DNA of 64,000 nt from an uncultured Pseudomonadota bacterium (GCA_937920275.1 CALGVD010000136.1:90645-154644); one strand, 5' to 3'; counted from the stretch's first letter, positions 38,424-46,989 are shown. Program-made: numbers and translations. Notes: a model not told the origin generated them from the letters alone.

Positions 38424-39950
38424 TCAGGCTGCGCCCAAACCGAAGCGGTGCATCTTCACCGTGTCGATGGGGATGGTGGTCGCCTTGAGTTCGGTGAAGA
38501 AATCGAGGCTGCTCTGCGGACCATCGCGGCCGATGCCGGAGTCCTTGAAGCCGCCGAACGGCGCACGCAGTTCGCGCATCATCGGTGTGTTCACCCAGAT
38601 GGTGCCGGCGCGGATCTCGCGCGAGCAGCGCATCACCGTGGTCAGATCCTCTGACCAGACATAGGCGACGAGCCCGAACATCGAGTCGTTGGCGAGTTGG
38701 ATCACCTCATCCAAGGTGTCGAACACGATGAATGTGGCGAAGGGGCCGAAGATCTCCTCTTGGCAGATCCGTGCCGCATTGTTCGGCGCCAACACCGCAG
38801 TGGGTTCGATGAACCAGCCGCGTGAGGGTGTGTCCGTGCGCCGACCGCCGGTCAGAAGGGTCGCGCCGTCGGCGCCTGCGGTGTCCACATAGGACAGGAC
38901 GCGATCCATATGGGCACGGAAGGCGAGCGGCCCGATCTCGGTGTCGGGCTGCAGCGGATCACCGACGCGGATGCGCCGGCTACGCGCGACGAAGCGTTCG
39001 ATGAACGCGTCTGCGATGCCTCGTTGCAGAAAGATCCGTGATCCGGCGAGGCACTGTTGACCGTTGTTGCCGTAGATCCCCGCGAGGGCGCCGTCCAAGG
39101 CGCGCCCGACATCGGCGGTGTCGAAGATGATGTTGGCGGACTTGCCACCGAGTTCGAGCGCGACGGGTTTCAGGTTGCGCCCGGCGGTGGCGGCGATGAC
39201 CCGTCCGGTCGCGGTACCGCCCGTGAACCCCACCATGTCGATCCCGGGATGCGACACCAAGGCATCCCCGGTCACTGCGCCGCGCCCGTTCACGAGATTG
39301 ACCACGCCCGCAGGCAAGCCGGCCTCGTGCAGCACTTCGACCATCCGCCGGACCGAAAGCGGGGTGTATTCCGAGGGTTTGAGCACACAGGTGTTGCCCC
39401 AGGCGATGCACGAGGCGATGCGCATCGAGGACAGCGCGAGCGGTGCGTTCCAGGGTGCGACGCACGCTGCGACACCCTTGGGTTCGCGGGTGACATAGGT
39501 CAAGTACCCCGCGGTCTGCGTATAGGTCTCCCCGTGCGCGGTACTGGCGGCTTCGGCAAAGAATTCAAAGTTCCGCGCCATCCTTTGGACCTGGTTCCTC
39601 ACGCTGAGCAGCGGCAGTCCGACGCTGGTGCACTCGAGCCAGGTCAATTCCTCCGCATTGCGACGCAGGTGGTCCCTGATCGAGTACAGGATGTCTTTGC
39701 GGGCGTTGATGTCGAGCCGCGGCCAAGGACCGCGGTCGAAGGCGAGACGGGCCGCCTGCACCGCGGAATCCACCTCTGCCGCGTCAGCCTCGCGGAGCGT
39801 GCTGAGTGGCTGTTCGGTGGTCGGATCGATGATCTCGATGTCATGACCGGGCGACTGGGCAGACACGGACACCCCATCGATCAGGCTCGTGACCCGCGGC
39901 GCGATCGGGTACGGGTGCGGAGCGTGGTTTGCGGTCACTGCAGACTCCAT
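38424..39950 (-). CDS. Aldehyde dehydrogenase (NAD(P)-dependent, HpaE/semialdehyde type)
   Basis: 508 residues. Key segments are APWNAPLALS (conserved Asn), LKPSEYTPLS, GFTGGTATGR, ELGGKSANIIF (general base Glu), NNGQQCLAGSR (catalytic Cys) and QEEIFGPFATF. Closest recognisable relatives oxidise semialdehydes in aromatic or amino-acid catabolism; the substrate is not known. ATG at 39950 lies next to the G-rich tract. The alpha/beta-hydrolase-fold gene follows, and the UbiD-type unit is divergent, so this pair probably belongs to the same catabolic locus. Confidence 0.9.
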   Translation of the reverse strand: MESAVTANHAPHPYPIAPRVTSLIDGVSVSAQSPGHDIEIIDPTTEQPLSTLREADAAEVDSAVQAARLAFDRGPWPRLDINARKDILYSIRDHLRRNAEELTWLECTSVGLPLLSVRNQVQRMARNFEFFAEAASTAHGETYTQTAGYLTYVTREPKGVAACVAPWNAPLALSSMRIASCIAWGNTCVLKPSEYTPLSVRRMVEVLHEAGLPAGVVNLVNGRGAVTGDALVSHPGIDMVGFTGGTATGRVIAATAGRNLKPVALELGGKSANIIFDTADVGRALDGALAGIYGNNGQQCLAGSRIFLQRGIADAFIERFVARSRRIRVGDPLQPDTEIGPLAFRAHMDRVLSYVDTAGADGATLLTGGRRTDTPSRGWFIEPTAVLAPNNAARICQEEIFGPFATFIVFDTLDEVIQLANDSMFGLVAYVWSEDLTTVMRCSREIRAGTIWVNTPMMRELRAPFGGFKDSGIGRDGPQSSLDFFTELKATTIPIDTVKMHRFGLGAA

Positions 39951-39982
39951 GGTGGTGGGGGGGTGGGGGTGGTGGTGGGGGG
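39951..39982 (+). other. G-rich tract, potential G-quadruplex
   Basis: 32 bases contain only G and T on the plus strand, with runs of 7, 5 and 6 G separated by T or TGG. Splitting the G7 run gives four tracts of three or more with short loops, enough for an intramolecular G-quadruplex. It directly abuts the aldehyde dehydrogenase start codon and lies upstream of the divergent UbiD gene, so it sits between two promoters. Confidence 0.6.
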
Positions 39983-39992
39983 CGCTCAGGCG

Positions 39993-40022
39993 TTGGCAGA
40001 CGACGAGCCCGCGTGTCATCAT
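39993..40022 (+). promoter_or_regulatory. Candidate promoter of the UbiD-diiron protein unit
   Basis: TTGGCA (39993-39998, 5 of 6) is followed after 18 bases by CATCAT (40017-40022) with an upstream TGT extension. A second -10-like TATAAC lies at 40028-40033 without a -35. Both are motif matches only. Confidence 0.28.
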
Positions 40023-40048
40023 GAAACTATAACGAGTGCTGGACCTTC

Positions 40049-41440
40049 ATGACAGACCTACGCCGATTCCTCGAACTCCATCGCGACGCGGTCTGGGAAC
40101 TACCCGGCGCCGTGTCCCCGGTCCATGAGCTTACCGCGTTGCAACATGCCTTGGATGCGGCGGGGCGCGCGCCCGTGCTCATCGCCCGCGATGTGGCGGC
40201 TTTGGATGGTCGTCGCTCGCGGTTTCCGGTGGTCACGAACCTCACCGCGAGCCGCGAGCTCACCGCCCGCGCGGTCGGCCTCGCCGATCCCCGTCAAGCC
40301 GCGCGGTTCTTTGCGACGCGCAGCCGGGCGGCCATCGAGCCGGTGACGGTGTCCCGCGCCGAGGCACCGGTCCAGCAGGTGGTGCTTCGCGATGCCGCGG
40401 CCGACCTCTACACGCTGCCGGTACTGACGCAACACGAAGGCGAACCGGGTCCGTATCTCACCGCCGCCCATGCCACGACTTTTGACCCAGACAGCGGTAT
40501 CGACAACACCGCGATACAACGATGTTGGGTGAAGGGGCCGCAGGAGATGACCTGGTTCCCGTACCCGGCCTCACACAACGCGCGCAATCTGCGCAAATTC
40601 CGGGAGCGGGGCGAACGATGTCCCGTCGTCTTTTGGATCGGCCACCATCCGGCAGTGCTGCTCGGGACCCAGGCCAAACTCCGGTATCCGGAGAGCCACT
40701 GGTCGGCCGCCGGCGGCGTGATCGGCGCGCCGCTGCGCTTGGTCGCTTCGGTGCTGCATGGTGATCGCTTGCGGGTCCCAGCGGATGCAGAGATCGTGCT
40801 CGAAGGCTGGGCTGATCCTGCGCGGCTCGTGAGCGACGGACCGTTCAGCGAGTACACCGGTTTCTTGGGCGGCGTCGTGCAGGCGCCTGCGGTCAGCATC
40901 GAATGCATCACCTTCCGCCACGATGCGCTCTACCACGACTACGGATCGGGGCTCGCCGACATGCTGGTCCCGGACAATCTCGTCATGGAAGGCAAACTCT
41001 ACGAGCTGGTACGGCAGGTCGCACCCTCGATCATCAATGTCCATGTGCCGACCGCCGGGCGGCGGTTCCATGCGGTGTTGCAGCTCGATGACCCGGCGCC
41101 CGGTGAGGCGCGCGATGCGTTGATGGCGGCCTTGGCCTATCGGCGGGTGAAGACCGTCGTCGCAGTCGGCCCGGAGGTCGATATCTTCCAACCCCAGTCG
41201 CTCGAGTGGGCCATCGCAAGCCGGGTGCAGTGGTCCCGCGACGCGATCATCGTCGAGGGTCTGTCGGGGTCGAGTCTTGATCCGTCGCTCGACCCGCCCG
41301 GGCCCACGACTTCGAAGATGGGCCTCGATGCCACCCGGCGCAGCCCCGGCACATCGGTTGCGACGGTCCCCGAGTCCGCACGGTTGCGCGCGGCGGCTTG
41401 GTTGGGCGGCGCGGATCCTCGCGCATGGCCGGCCTGTTGA
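40049..41440 (+). CDS. UbiD-family (prenylated-FMN) decarboxylase
   Basis: 463 residues of the UbiD/Fdc fold, which reversibly removes a carboxyl group from alpha,beta-unsaturated or aromatic acids using prenylated FMN made by UbiX. Visible are GPYLTAAHATTFDPDSG, FWIGHHPAVLLG, the metal/prFMN loop before IGAPLRLV, and the catalytic region LVSDGPFSEYTGF. In that region D263 stands where EGPF in most members has Glu, while E268 is kept. The substrate is unknown; the length and sequence differ enough from ubiquinone UbiD to exclude that role. First gene of a unit with a diiron protein and an SDR. Confidence 0.86.
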   Translation: MTDLRRFLELHRDAVWELPGAVSPVHELTALQHALDAAGRAPVLIARDVAALDGRRSRFPVVTNLTASRELTARAVGLADPRQAARFFATRSRAAIEPVTVSRAEAPVQQVVLRDAAADLYTLPVLTQHEGEPGPYLTAAHATTFDPDSGIDNTAIQRCWVKGPQEMTWFPYPASHNARNLRKFRERGERCPVVFWIGHHPAVLLGTQAKLRYPESHWSAAGGVIGAPLRLVASVLHGDRLRVPADAEIVLEGWADPARLVSDGPFSEYTGFLGGVVQAPAVSIECITFRHDALYHDYGSGLADMLVPDNLVMEGKLYELVRQVAPSIINVHVPTAGRRFHAVLQLDDPAPGEARDALMAALAYRRVKTVVAVGPEVDIFQPQSLEWAIASRVQWSRDAIIVEGLSGSSLDPSLDPPGPTTSKMGLDATRRSPGTSVATVPESARLRAAAWLGGADPRAWPAC

Positions 41441-41512
41441 GCTTTTAAGGTCGTCGCAGGCTCGAGCTTGGGCGTCCTGTCCCCGTTAAAAATAGATCTG
41501 AGGTGAACTGAG

Positions 41513-42220
41513 ATGTTGCAGACGCAGGATTTTTTCACCGCGCTCGAAGCGGCCCGACAACCGATGCATGGCGGTGGTCATCCGTTCAGCCGCGCGTGGA
41601 GCGCCGGGGAACTCGATCGCACCCGCCTCGGTGATTGGGCGATACAGCACTTCCACTACATCGACCCCATCCCGCAGCAGTTCGCGCAGTTGTTCGCTCG
41701 CTTGCCGGATCTCGATGCCCGCCAGCACTTGCTCGAGAACCTGCTCGGTGAAGAGATGCCGTCGTGCCCTGGCAAGCGCCACCCCGATCTGTTGCGCAAG
41801 TTCGCGCGCGCCTGCGGCGTGGACGATGCGCGGATTTTGGGCGCCGAAGCGGCCGGCGAGATCCTACCGACCACCCGCGCGATGCGCGCGTGGATCTGGG
41901 AGCTCGCGGGCATCCGGCACATCGCCGAGTCCTGTGCGGGGATCATGGTGGCGCTCGAGGGGCAGCTGCCGACCCTGTACCCCGGGTATCTGGCTGCGAT
42001 GCGCCGCATGGGCTTCAGCGACGATGAGCTCGAGTTCTTCATCGTGCACATCGAGGGCGACACCGAGCATGCGCATGTGGGCCTCGAGCTGACCGCGCGC
42101 TATGCGACCACCCCGGCGCTGCAGCAGCAAGCGATCGCCGCCGTGCGCGCCTCCGCGGCGATGCGCTATTCGATGCTCGACGGTATCCTCGCTGGCGTCT
42201 CGAGCCGTGTCGCAGCCTGA
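41513..42220 (+). CDS. Heme-oxygenase-like diiron oxidase family protein (PqqC/CADD-like)
   Basis: 235 residues, all-helical. Putative iron ligands match the HDO pattern: E80/E81 and H90 (GEEMPSCPGKRH), E149 (VALEGQ), and H179, D183, H186 (HIEGDTEH, the H-x3-D-x2-H motif). Known relatives include CADD, UndA, BesC and SznF, which use dioxygen for decarboxylation, C-C cleavage or N-oxygenation. PqqC itself lacks these metal ligands, so this is probably not a PQQ gene. GAGG 9 bases before the ATG supports the start. It sits between UbiD and SDR genes. Confidence 0.82.
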   Translation: MLQTQDFFTALEAARQPMHGGGHPFSRAWSAGELDRTRLGDWAIQHFHYIDPIPQQFAQLFARLPDLDARQHLLENLLGEEMPSCPGKRHPDLLRKFARACGVDDARILGAEAAGEILPTTRAMRAWIWELAGIRHIAESCAGIMVALEGQLPTLYPGYLAAMRRMGFSDDELEFFIVHIEGDTEHAHVGLELTARYATTPALQQQAIAAVRASAAMRYSMLDGILAGVSSRVAA

Positions 42221-42968
42221 ACGCAGCGGCGACGGGTCTGCACCGGGCCGGGGTCCCGTGGTGTTCGTCACCGGTGCCGCCGGTGGACTCGGGCGCGTAC
42301 TGGTTTCGAGGTTGCATTCCCGCGGGCATCGGGTGATCGCGACCGATATCGCCCTTGCCGATCTTCCCTGCGCCGGCCCGGTCACGGCGATGCAGCTCGA
42401 TGTGACCGATTCCGCCGCGGTCGAGGCCTGTGTCTCGCGCACGATTGAACAGTTCGGTCGCATCGACCATGTCGTACACCTCGCGGGTCGTGCCGGCCGC
42501 GGCCCCGTCGGAGAGGTGTCCGCCTCCGAATGGGACGCACTGTTGGCGGTCAACCTCGGGTCCGCATTCCAAGTGGCGCGTGCGGTCCATGCGGCGCTTG
42601 CGGCGAGCCGCGGGTCGTTGGTCTTCACCGCCTCCAGCAACGCATTCAATGGCGGCAGCGAGCTCTCCGGCCCCGCGTACGCGGCGGCCAAGGCTGGCAT
42701 CGTCAACCTCGGCCGCTACTTGGCGGCCGAGTGGGCGCCGCAACGGATACGCGTCAACACTGTCGCCCCAGGTCCGATCGAGACGCCGATGGTGACGGGC
42801 GGTCGCCTGAGCCAGACGGAGTTGGCGAAGGTGCAGGCGAGCGTGCCGCTTGGCCGTATGGGTGAGCCTCGCCATGTGGCACACGCGATCGAGTATCTGC
42901 TGCATCCGGATGCCGAATTCGTCACCGGGACGGTGATGCATGTGTCCGGCGGACTGGTGATGGGGTGA
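42207..42968 (+). CDS. Short-chain dehydrogenase/reductase
   Basis: 253 residues. Nucleotide-binding TGAAGGLGR (about residues 20-28), NAG-equivalent HLAGRAGRG, catalytic Ser in TASSNAFNGG, and YAAAKAG (Tyr, Lys) are in order; D42-like acidic residue at the end of strand 2 (ATDIA) favours NAD. It would oxidise or reduce an alcohol/ketone in the UbiD-diiron unit. GTG at 42207 overlaps the diiron gene by 14 bases; GTG at 42258 is an alternative. Its stop overlaps the regulator start (GTGA). Confidence 0.9.
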   Translation: MSQPERSGDGSAPGRGPVVFVTGAAGGLGRVLVSRLHSRGHRVIATDIALADLPCAGPVTAMQLDVTDSAAVEACVSRTIEQFGRIDHVVHLAGRAGRGPVGEVSASEWDALLAVNLGSAFQVARAVHAALAASRGSLVFTASSNAFNGGSELSGPAYAAAKAGIVNLGRYLAAEWAPQRIRVNTVAPGPIETPMVTGGRLSQTELAKVQASVPLGRMGEPRHVAHAIEYLLHPDAEFVTGTVMHVSGGLVMG

Positions 42969-42997
42969 CGGGGGTGACGGGGATGACGGGAGTGACC
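42962..42997 (+). repeat. Four 9-bp tandem repeats at the SDR-regulator junction
   Basis: Units GGGGTGACG, GGGGTGACG, GGGATGACG and GGAGTGACC follow each other at 42962, 42971, 42980 and 42989. Each contains an in-frame start codon for the regulator gene: GTG at 42965, GTG at 42974, ATG at 42983, GTG at 42992. The first also contains the SDR stop codon. Each start is preceded by a G-run. Confidence 0.85.
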
Positions 42998-43732
42998 GCG
43001 ACGCCACGCTATCACCGGGTCTATGTGACGGTGCGGGCGTGGGTGCAGGATGGCAGCTACCCTCCCGGTGGGCAACTGCCGACCGAGCCTGAACTCGGCC
43101 GTATCTTTGGCGTCTCAAGGATCACGATACGCAAAGCGATCGCTGCGCTGGAAGGTGAGGGTTGGCTGCAGCGTAGACAGGGACGGGGGACCTTCGCACG
43201 ATCGCCGGGTGTGGGTCCGGCGGTCGCGATCGATCTGGGGGCGGTCACCGGCCAGGTGTCGGAGCTCGCTGCGCGGACCCTCGTCACCCGCTATAGCGCG
43301 GCGGAGGTCGACCCGGACCAAGAGACTCTCGCGGCGCTGCGACTGCTGCCGGGTGAGCGGGTGCGGCGCGCGACGCATGTCCGCGAGCTCGATGGCGCGC
43401 CGCTCGGCCTGATCACGACCTTCGTACCGCTCGACATCGCGACGCGGCTCGGCGCCTCAAGTGAGCGCGATCAACCCATGTTCGTGCTGCTGCAGGCCGC
43501 GGGTGTCCCGATCAAGAGTGCGGAGCAGTATCTCGGGGCGACTCTCGCCGGCCTCGAAGCCGCGGAGGCGTTGGCGGTGGAGGTCGGCGCGCCGTTGCTC
43601 CGCTTGGTACGCGTCGTGATGGAGGCCTCCGGACGACCTGTGGAGCGCGTGGTCGCCCTCTATCGTGCCGATCGCTACCAATATCACCTGCACCTGGAAG
43701 CCGAGCCGATGCAGCGAGCGCCCGTAGCGTAG
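42965..43732 (+). CDS. GntR-family regulator, HutC/UTRA subfamily
   Basis: 255 residues. The N-terminal winged helix (YVTVRAWVQDGSYPPGG, LPTEPELGRIFGVSRITIRKAI, about residues 19-65) is followed by a GRGTF hinge and a UTRA effector domain (PGERVRRATHVRELDGAPLGLI through LVRVVMEASGRPVERVVALYRADRYQYHL). Such regulators usually repress adjacent catabolic genes until a pathway metabolite binds. The start is ambiguous because of the 9-bp repeats; the GTG at 42965 overlaps the SDR stop. It lies 86 bases before the amidohydrolase gene, so both flanking units are candidate targets. Confidence 0.9.
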   Translation: MTGVTGMTGVTATPRYHRVYVTVRAWVQDGSYPPGGQLPTEPELGRIFGVSRITIRKAIAALEGEGWLQRRQGRGTFARSPGVGPAVAIDLGAVTGQVSELAARTLVTRYSAAEVDPDQETLAALRLLPGERVRRATHVRELDGAPLGLITTFVPLDIATRLGASSERDQPMFVLLQAAGVPIKSAEQYLGATLAGLEAAEALAVEVGAPLLRLVRVVMEASGRPVERVVALYRADRYQYHLHLEAEPMQRAPVA

Positions 43733-43818
43733 CCGCGGCGCCCGGTTCCGACGCCCCGTAGTGCCTGACAGCCCATAATCCTATCGTCCTGACCCCGACC
43801 GACCGAGAGGAAACGTCC

Positions 43819-45363
43819 ATGTCCGAGATGCGGCCCGAATTCGATCTGCTGATCAAGAATGTCAGCGTGGTCCGTCCCCAAAAAGAGGGCCTCTTGCAGG
43901 CCGATATCGCCGTGAAGGACGGACGCATCGTGAAGGTGGCGCCCGGCATCGATGCGGGCACCGCCGCACAGGTGTTCGACGGCAAGCAGCGCCTCGCGTT
44001 CCCCGGGCTGGTCGATGCACACATGCACACCGGCATCTACGGGCCGCTCGCCCAAGACGCGCGCAGCGAGAGCTTGGCGGCGGCGCAGGGCGGTGTGACG
44101 TCCAGCCTCAACTACATGCGGACGGGTGGTTATTACATGGAGCGCGGCGGCCCCTATGCGGAGGTCTACCCGGAGGTCCTCGCACAGTCGGATGGCAATT
44201 TTTGGGTGGACTACGCCTACCATCTCGCGCCGCTCGACCGCACCCACATCAGCGAGATCGACTCGCTGATCGACGATTTCGGCGTAACTTCGTTCAAGAT
44301 CTTCATGTTCTACGGCGGTTATGGCCTGCATGGTGCATCGAACTCGCAGCGCGAGTTCCTCATGATCGGCGAGGATGAGAAGTACGACATCGCGCACTTC
44401 GAGTTCGTGATGCGCGGCGTGCATCGCGCGATGCTCCGCCGCCCGCAGCTGCGCGACTCGATCTCCCTGAGCCTGCACTGCGAGCTCGCGGACATCCTCA
44501 ACGCCTACACCAAGATGGTGCAGGGCGGCGCAAAGACGACCGACCTCGACACCTACCTCACCGGCGATACGCATGACCCGGCCTGCGTGGATTGCGGGCC
44601 GCTCACGGGATTACGCGCCTACAGCGCCGCACGCCCACCGCATTCCGAGGGTCTCGCGATCACCATCGCCGCCTATCTCGCCAACGAGACGAACTGCGCG
44701 AACATCAACCTGCTGCATCTGACCTCGCGCAAGGCGGTCGAGGCGGCGCTCACGATGGCGAAGGCTTTCCCGCATGTCGATTTCCGCCGTGAGGTCACCA
44801 TCGCGCATCTGTGCCTCGACTACGACACCAAGGTCGGTCACCTTGCGAAGGTCAATCCGCCGATCCGTTCGCGCGACGATGTCGAGTTCCTCTGGGAAGC
44901 GTTGCTCGAGGGCAAGCTCGATTGGGTCTGTTCCGACCACGCGTGTTGCCGATTGGAGGACAAGATCGGCAAGGGCGGCAAGGATGACATCTTCGTCGCC
45001 AAGTCCGGCTTCGGCGGCACCGAGTTCCTGTTGCCCGCACTCATCACCGAGGGGCGCCCGCGCGGGCTGAGTTGGAACCGGATCGCCGAACTCACCTCCT
45101 GGAACCCGGCGCGACGGTTCGGGCTCAAGGCCAAGGGCGACATCGCTCCGGGTTTCGATGCGGACATCGCATTGGTCGACCCGACCCGCAGCTTCATGGC
45201 CAGCAGCAAAGCGTCCGACTCCGATCAGGGGTACTCGGTCTTTGAAGGCACTGAGATGTCGGCCAGCGTCGCCAGCACTTTCCTGCGCGGCCGGTTGATC
45301 TATGACCAGGGTAAGCCGGTCGGTCAGCCGAGCGGGCGCTATCTTCACCGCCCGTATGCCTAG
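43819..45363 (+). CDS. Dihydropyrimidinase/D-hydantoinase-like amidohydrolase
   Basis: 514 residues. Two-zinc site of the cyclic amidohydrolases is complete: H68 and H70 (DAHMHTG), carboxylated K160 (TSFKIFMF), H220 (SLHCE), H300 (LLHLTS) and D373 (CSDHACC). Such enzymes open cyclic ureides, imides or lactams; the substrate here is unknown. AGAGGAAA lies 7 bases before the ATG. A CATAAT at about 43775 could be a -10 element. It follows the GntR gene and precedes the peroxiredoxin by 70 bases. Confidence 0.9.
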   Translation: MSEMRPEFDLLIKNVSVVRPQKEGLLQADIAVKDGRIVKVAPGIDAGTAAQVFDGKQRLAFPGLVDAHMHTGIYGPLAQDARSESLAAAQGGVTSSLNYMRTGGYYMERGGPYAEVYPEVLAQSDGNFWVDYAYHLAPLDRTHISEIDSLIDDFGVTSFKIFMFYGGYGLHGASNSQREFLMIGEDEKYDIAHFEFVMRGVHRAMLRRPQLRDSISLSLHCELADILNAYTKMVQGGAKTTDLDTYLTGDTHDPACVDCGPLTGLRAYSAARPPHSEGLAITIAAYLANETNCANINLLHLTSRKAVEAALTMAKAFPHVDFRREVTIAHLCLDYDTKVGHLAKVNPPIRSRDDVEFLWEALLEGKLDWVCSDHACCRLEDKIGKGGKDDIFVAKSGFGGTEFLLPALITEGRPRGLSWNRIAELTSWNPARRFGLKAKGDIAPGFDADIALVDPTRSFMASSKASDSDQGYSVFEGTEMSASVASTFLRGRLIYDQGKPVGQPSGRYLHRPYA

Positions 45364-45433
45364 GCGCGGAAGCGCGCCATCGCTTGCGGTATCATCAAAT
45401 CCCCGACGACACGATCACACGAGGAAACCAATC

Positions 45434-45916
45434 ATGACCATCCAGACCGGCGACAAGATGCCCGTGGGCGCCTTCAAGACCCCGACGGCCGAAGGCATCA
45501 AAGAGATCAAGTCCGACGAACTCTTCGCCGGTAAGACCGTCGTGCTGTTCTCGGTGCCGGGCGCCTTCACGCCGACCTGTGACGCGCGTCATCTGCCGGG
45601 TTTCGTGCAGCACGCCGCCGCCTTCAAGGCCAAGGGCGTCGATGTCGTCGCGTGCACCGCCGTCAACGATGCCTTTGTCCTCGGCGCCTGGAGCAAAGCC
45701 GGTAATGCGGGCGATGCCGTCACGATGCTCGCCGACGGCAACGGTGATTATGTCCGCGCGCTCGGTCTGACGCTCGATGGCCGTGGGTTCGGCATGGGTG
45801 AGCGCGGCCAGCGCTTCGCGCTCGTCGTGAAGGACGGCGTCGCCGTTCAGGTCCTGATCGAAGCGCCGGGCAAGTTCGAGGTGTCCTCCGCCGAACACGT
45901 CCTCTCGGTGCTCTGA
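45434..45916 (+). CDS. Prx5-type peroxiredoxin
   Basis: 160 residues. Peroxidatic C49 lies in PGAFTPTCDARHLPGF and the second cysteine is C74 (VVACTAVND); there is no clear resolving cysteine, so reduction is probably by glutathione/glutaredoxin as in bacterial Prx5 proteins. It detoxifies hydrogen peroxide or organic peroxides. GAGGAA lies 8 bases before the ATG. The CurA-like gene follows 6 bases later, so the two are one transcript. Confidence 0.94.
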   Translation: MTIQTGDKMPVGAFKTPTAEGIKEIKSDELFAGKTVVLFSVPGAFTPTCDARHLPGFVQHAAAFKAKGVDVVACTAVNDAFVLGAWSKAGNAGDAVTMLADGNGDYVRALGLTLDGRGFGMGERGQRFALVVKDGVAVQVLIEAPGKFEVSSAEHVLSVL

Positions 45917-45922
45917 CCGCGG

Positions 45923-46936
45923 ATGCCTGTCACCAACCATCGCATCACTTTCGCCCGCAGCCCGCGGGGGCTACCGACTCCCGCGGACTTCGGGGCGGAT
46001 GAGACGCCGATCCCGGTTCCCGGCCCTGGGCAGTTCCTGTCGCGGACGGTCTACCTGTCGCTCGACCCGTACTACCGCAATGTGATGAAGAACAGCCCGA
46101 TCTACGCCGAGCGGCTCGCGCCGGGCGATGTGATGATCGGTGAGACGGTCGCTCAGGTGATCGAGTCGCACCACCCCGGGTTTGCCGTCGGCGACTTTGT
46201 CGCCGTACGAAACGGCTGGCAGCAGTTTGCGTTATCGACAGGCGAGGGCGTCCGGCGGCTCGATGCGGCGGTCGCTCCCCTCTCCACCGCCCTCGGCGTG
46301 CTCGGGATGCCCGGGCTCACCGGCTGGGCGGGTATGGTCCATCTCGCGGAGCCGCTGCCCGGACAGACCGCCGTGGTATCGGCCTGCACGGGTCCCGTAG
46401 GCAGCACCGCGGGGCAGGTGGCCCGGCAGATGGGCGCGCGCGTGGTCGGTATCGCCGGCTCCGCCGAGAAGTGTGACTACGCGGTCCGTGACCTCGGCTT
46501 CGCGGCCTGTGTGAACTACAAAGACGGCGATCTTGCCGCCAACCTCAAAGACGCCTGCCCCCGCGGGATCGATGTCTATTTCGACAATGTGGGCGGGGAG
46601 ACCCTCGCCGCGGTGTTCCGCAATTTGGCGCTCGGCGCCCGGGTGGTCCTCTGCGGGATGATCGAGGCCTATAGCCTGGATCAGCCACCACCCGGTCCGT
46701 TCCTCGGTCCGGTGGTCGGCGCCCGTGCGAGTCTCAAAGGGCTCGTGGTCTATGACCATCTGCACCATTTCGCCGAGATGAACCGCGTCGTCTCCGGTTG
46801 GATCCGCGAGGGCAGCTTCCGCTACCGCGAGGATGTCACCGAAGGGCTCGCCTCTGCGCCGGAGGCGTTCTGTCGTCTGATGCGCGGCGGCAACTTCGGC
46901 AAGGCGCTGGTGAAGGTCGCCCCCGAGACCCGCTGA
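45923..46936 (+). CDS. NADP-dependent MDR oxidoreductase, CurA/leukotriene B4 dehydrogenase type
   Basis: 337 residues of the zinc-free medium-chain reductase family. The N-terminal YLSLDPYYRNVM segment is the family hallmark, and the cofactor domain shows SACTGPVGSTAGQVARQMGA, then IAGSAEKCDY (NADP-type), and later VDVYFDNVGGETL. Relatives reduce the double bond of enones such as curcumin or 2-alkenals. The product of a nearby dehydrogenase or the VAO-family enzyme could be its substrate, but this is speculation. Coupled to the peroxiredoxin gene. Confidence 0.92.
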   Translation: MPVTNHRITFARSPRGLPTPADFGADETPIPVPGPGQFLSRTVYLSLDPYYRNVMKNSPIYAERLAPGDVMIGETVAQVIESHHPGFAVGDFVAVRNGWQQFALSTGEGVRRLDAAVAPLSTALGVLGMPGLTGWAGMVHLAEPLPGQTAVVSACTGPVGSTAGQVARQMGARVVGIAGSAEKCDYAVRDLGFAACVNYKDGDLAANLKDACPRGIDVYFDNVGGETLAAVFRNLALGARVVLCGMIEAYSLDQPPPGPFLGPVVGARASLKGLVVYDHLHHFAEMNRVVSGWIREGSFRYREDVTEGLASAPEAFCRLMRGGNFGKALVKVAPETR

Positions 46937-46989
46937 TCGGCCTCGGCCTGTCTACCGCCTGACGGGTCGTCCTGAGCGTCCGTGACAAC

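Noticed and set aside
41513..42220. PqqC itself, linking to the PQQ-type dehydrogenase at 23787
   Set aside because: PqqC lacks metal ligands, whereas this protein has the diiron set; no other pqq gene is present.
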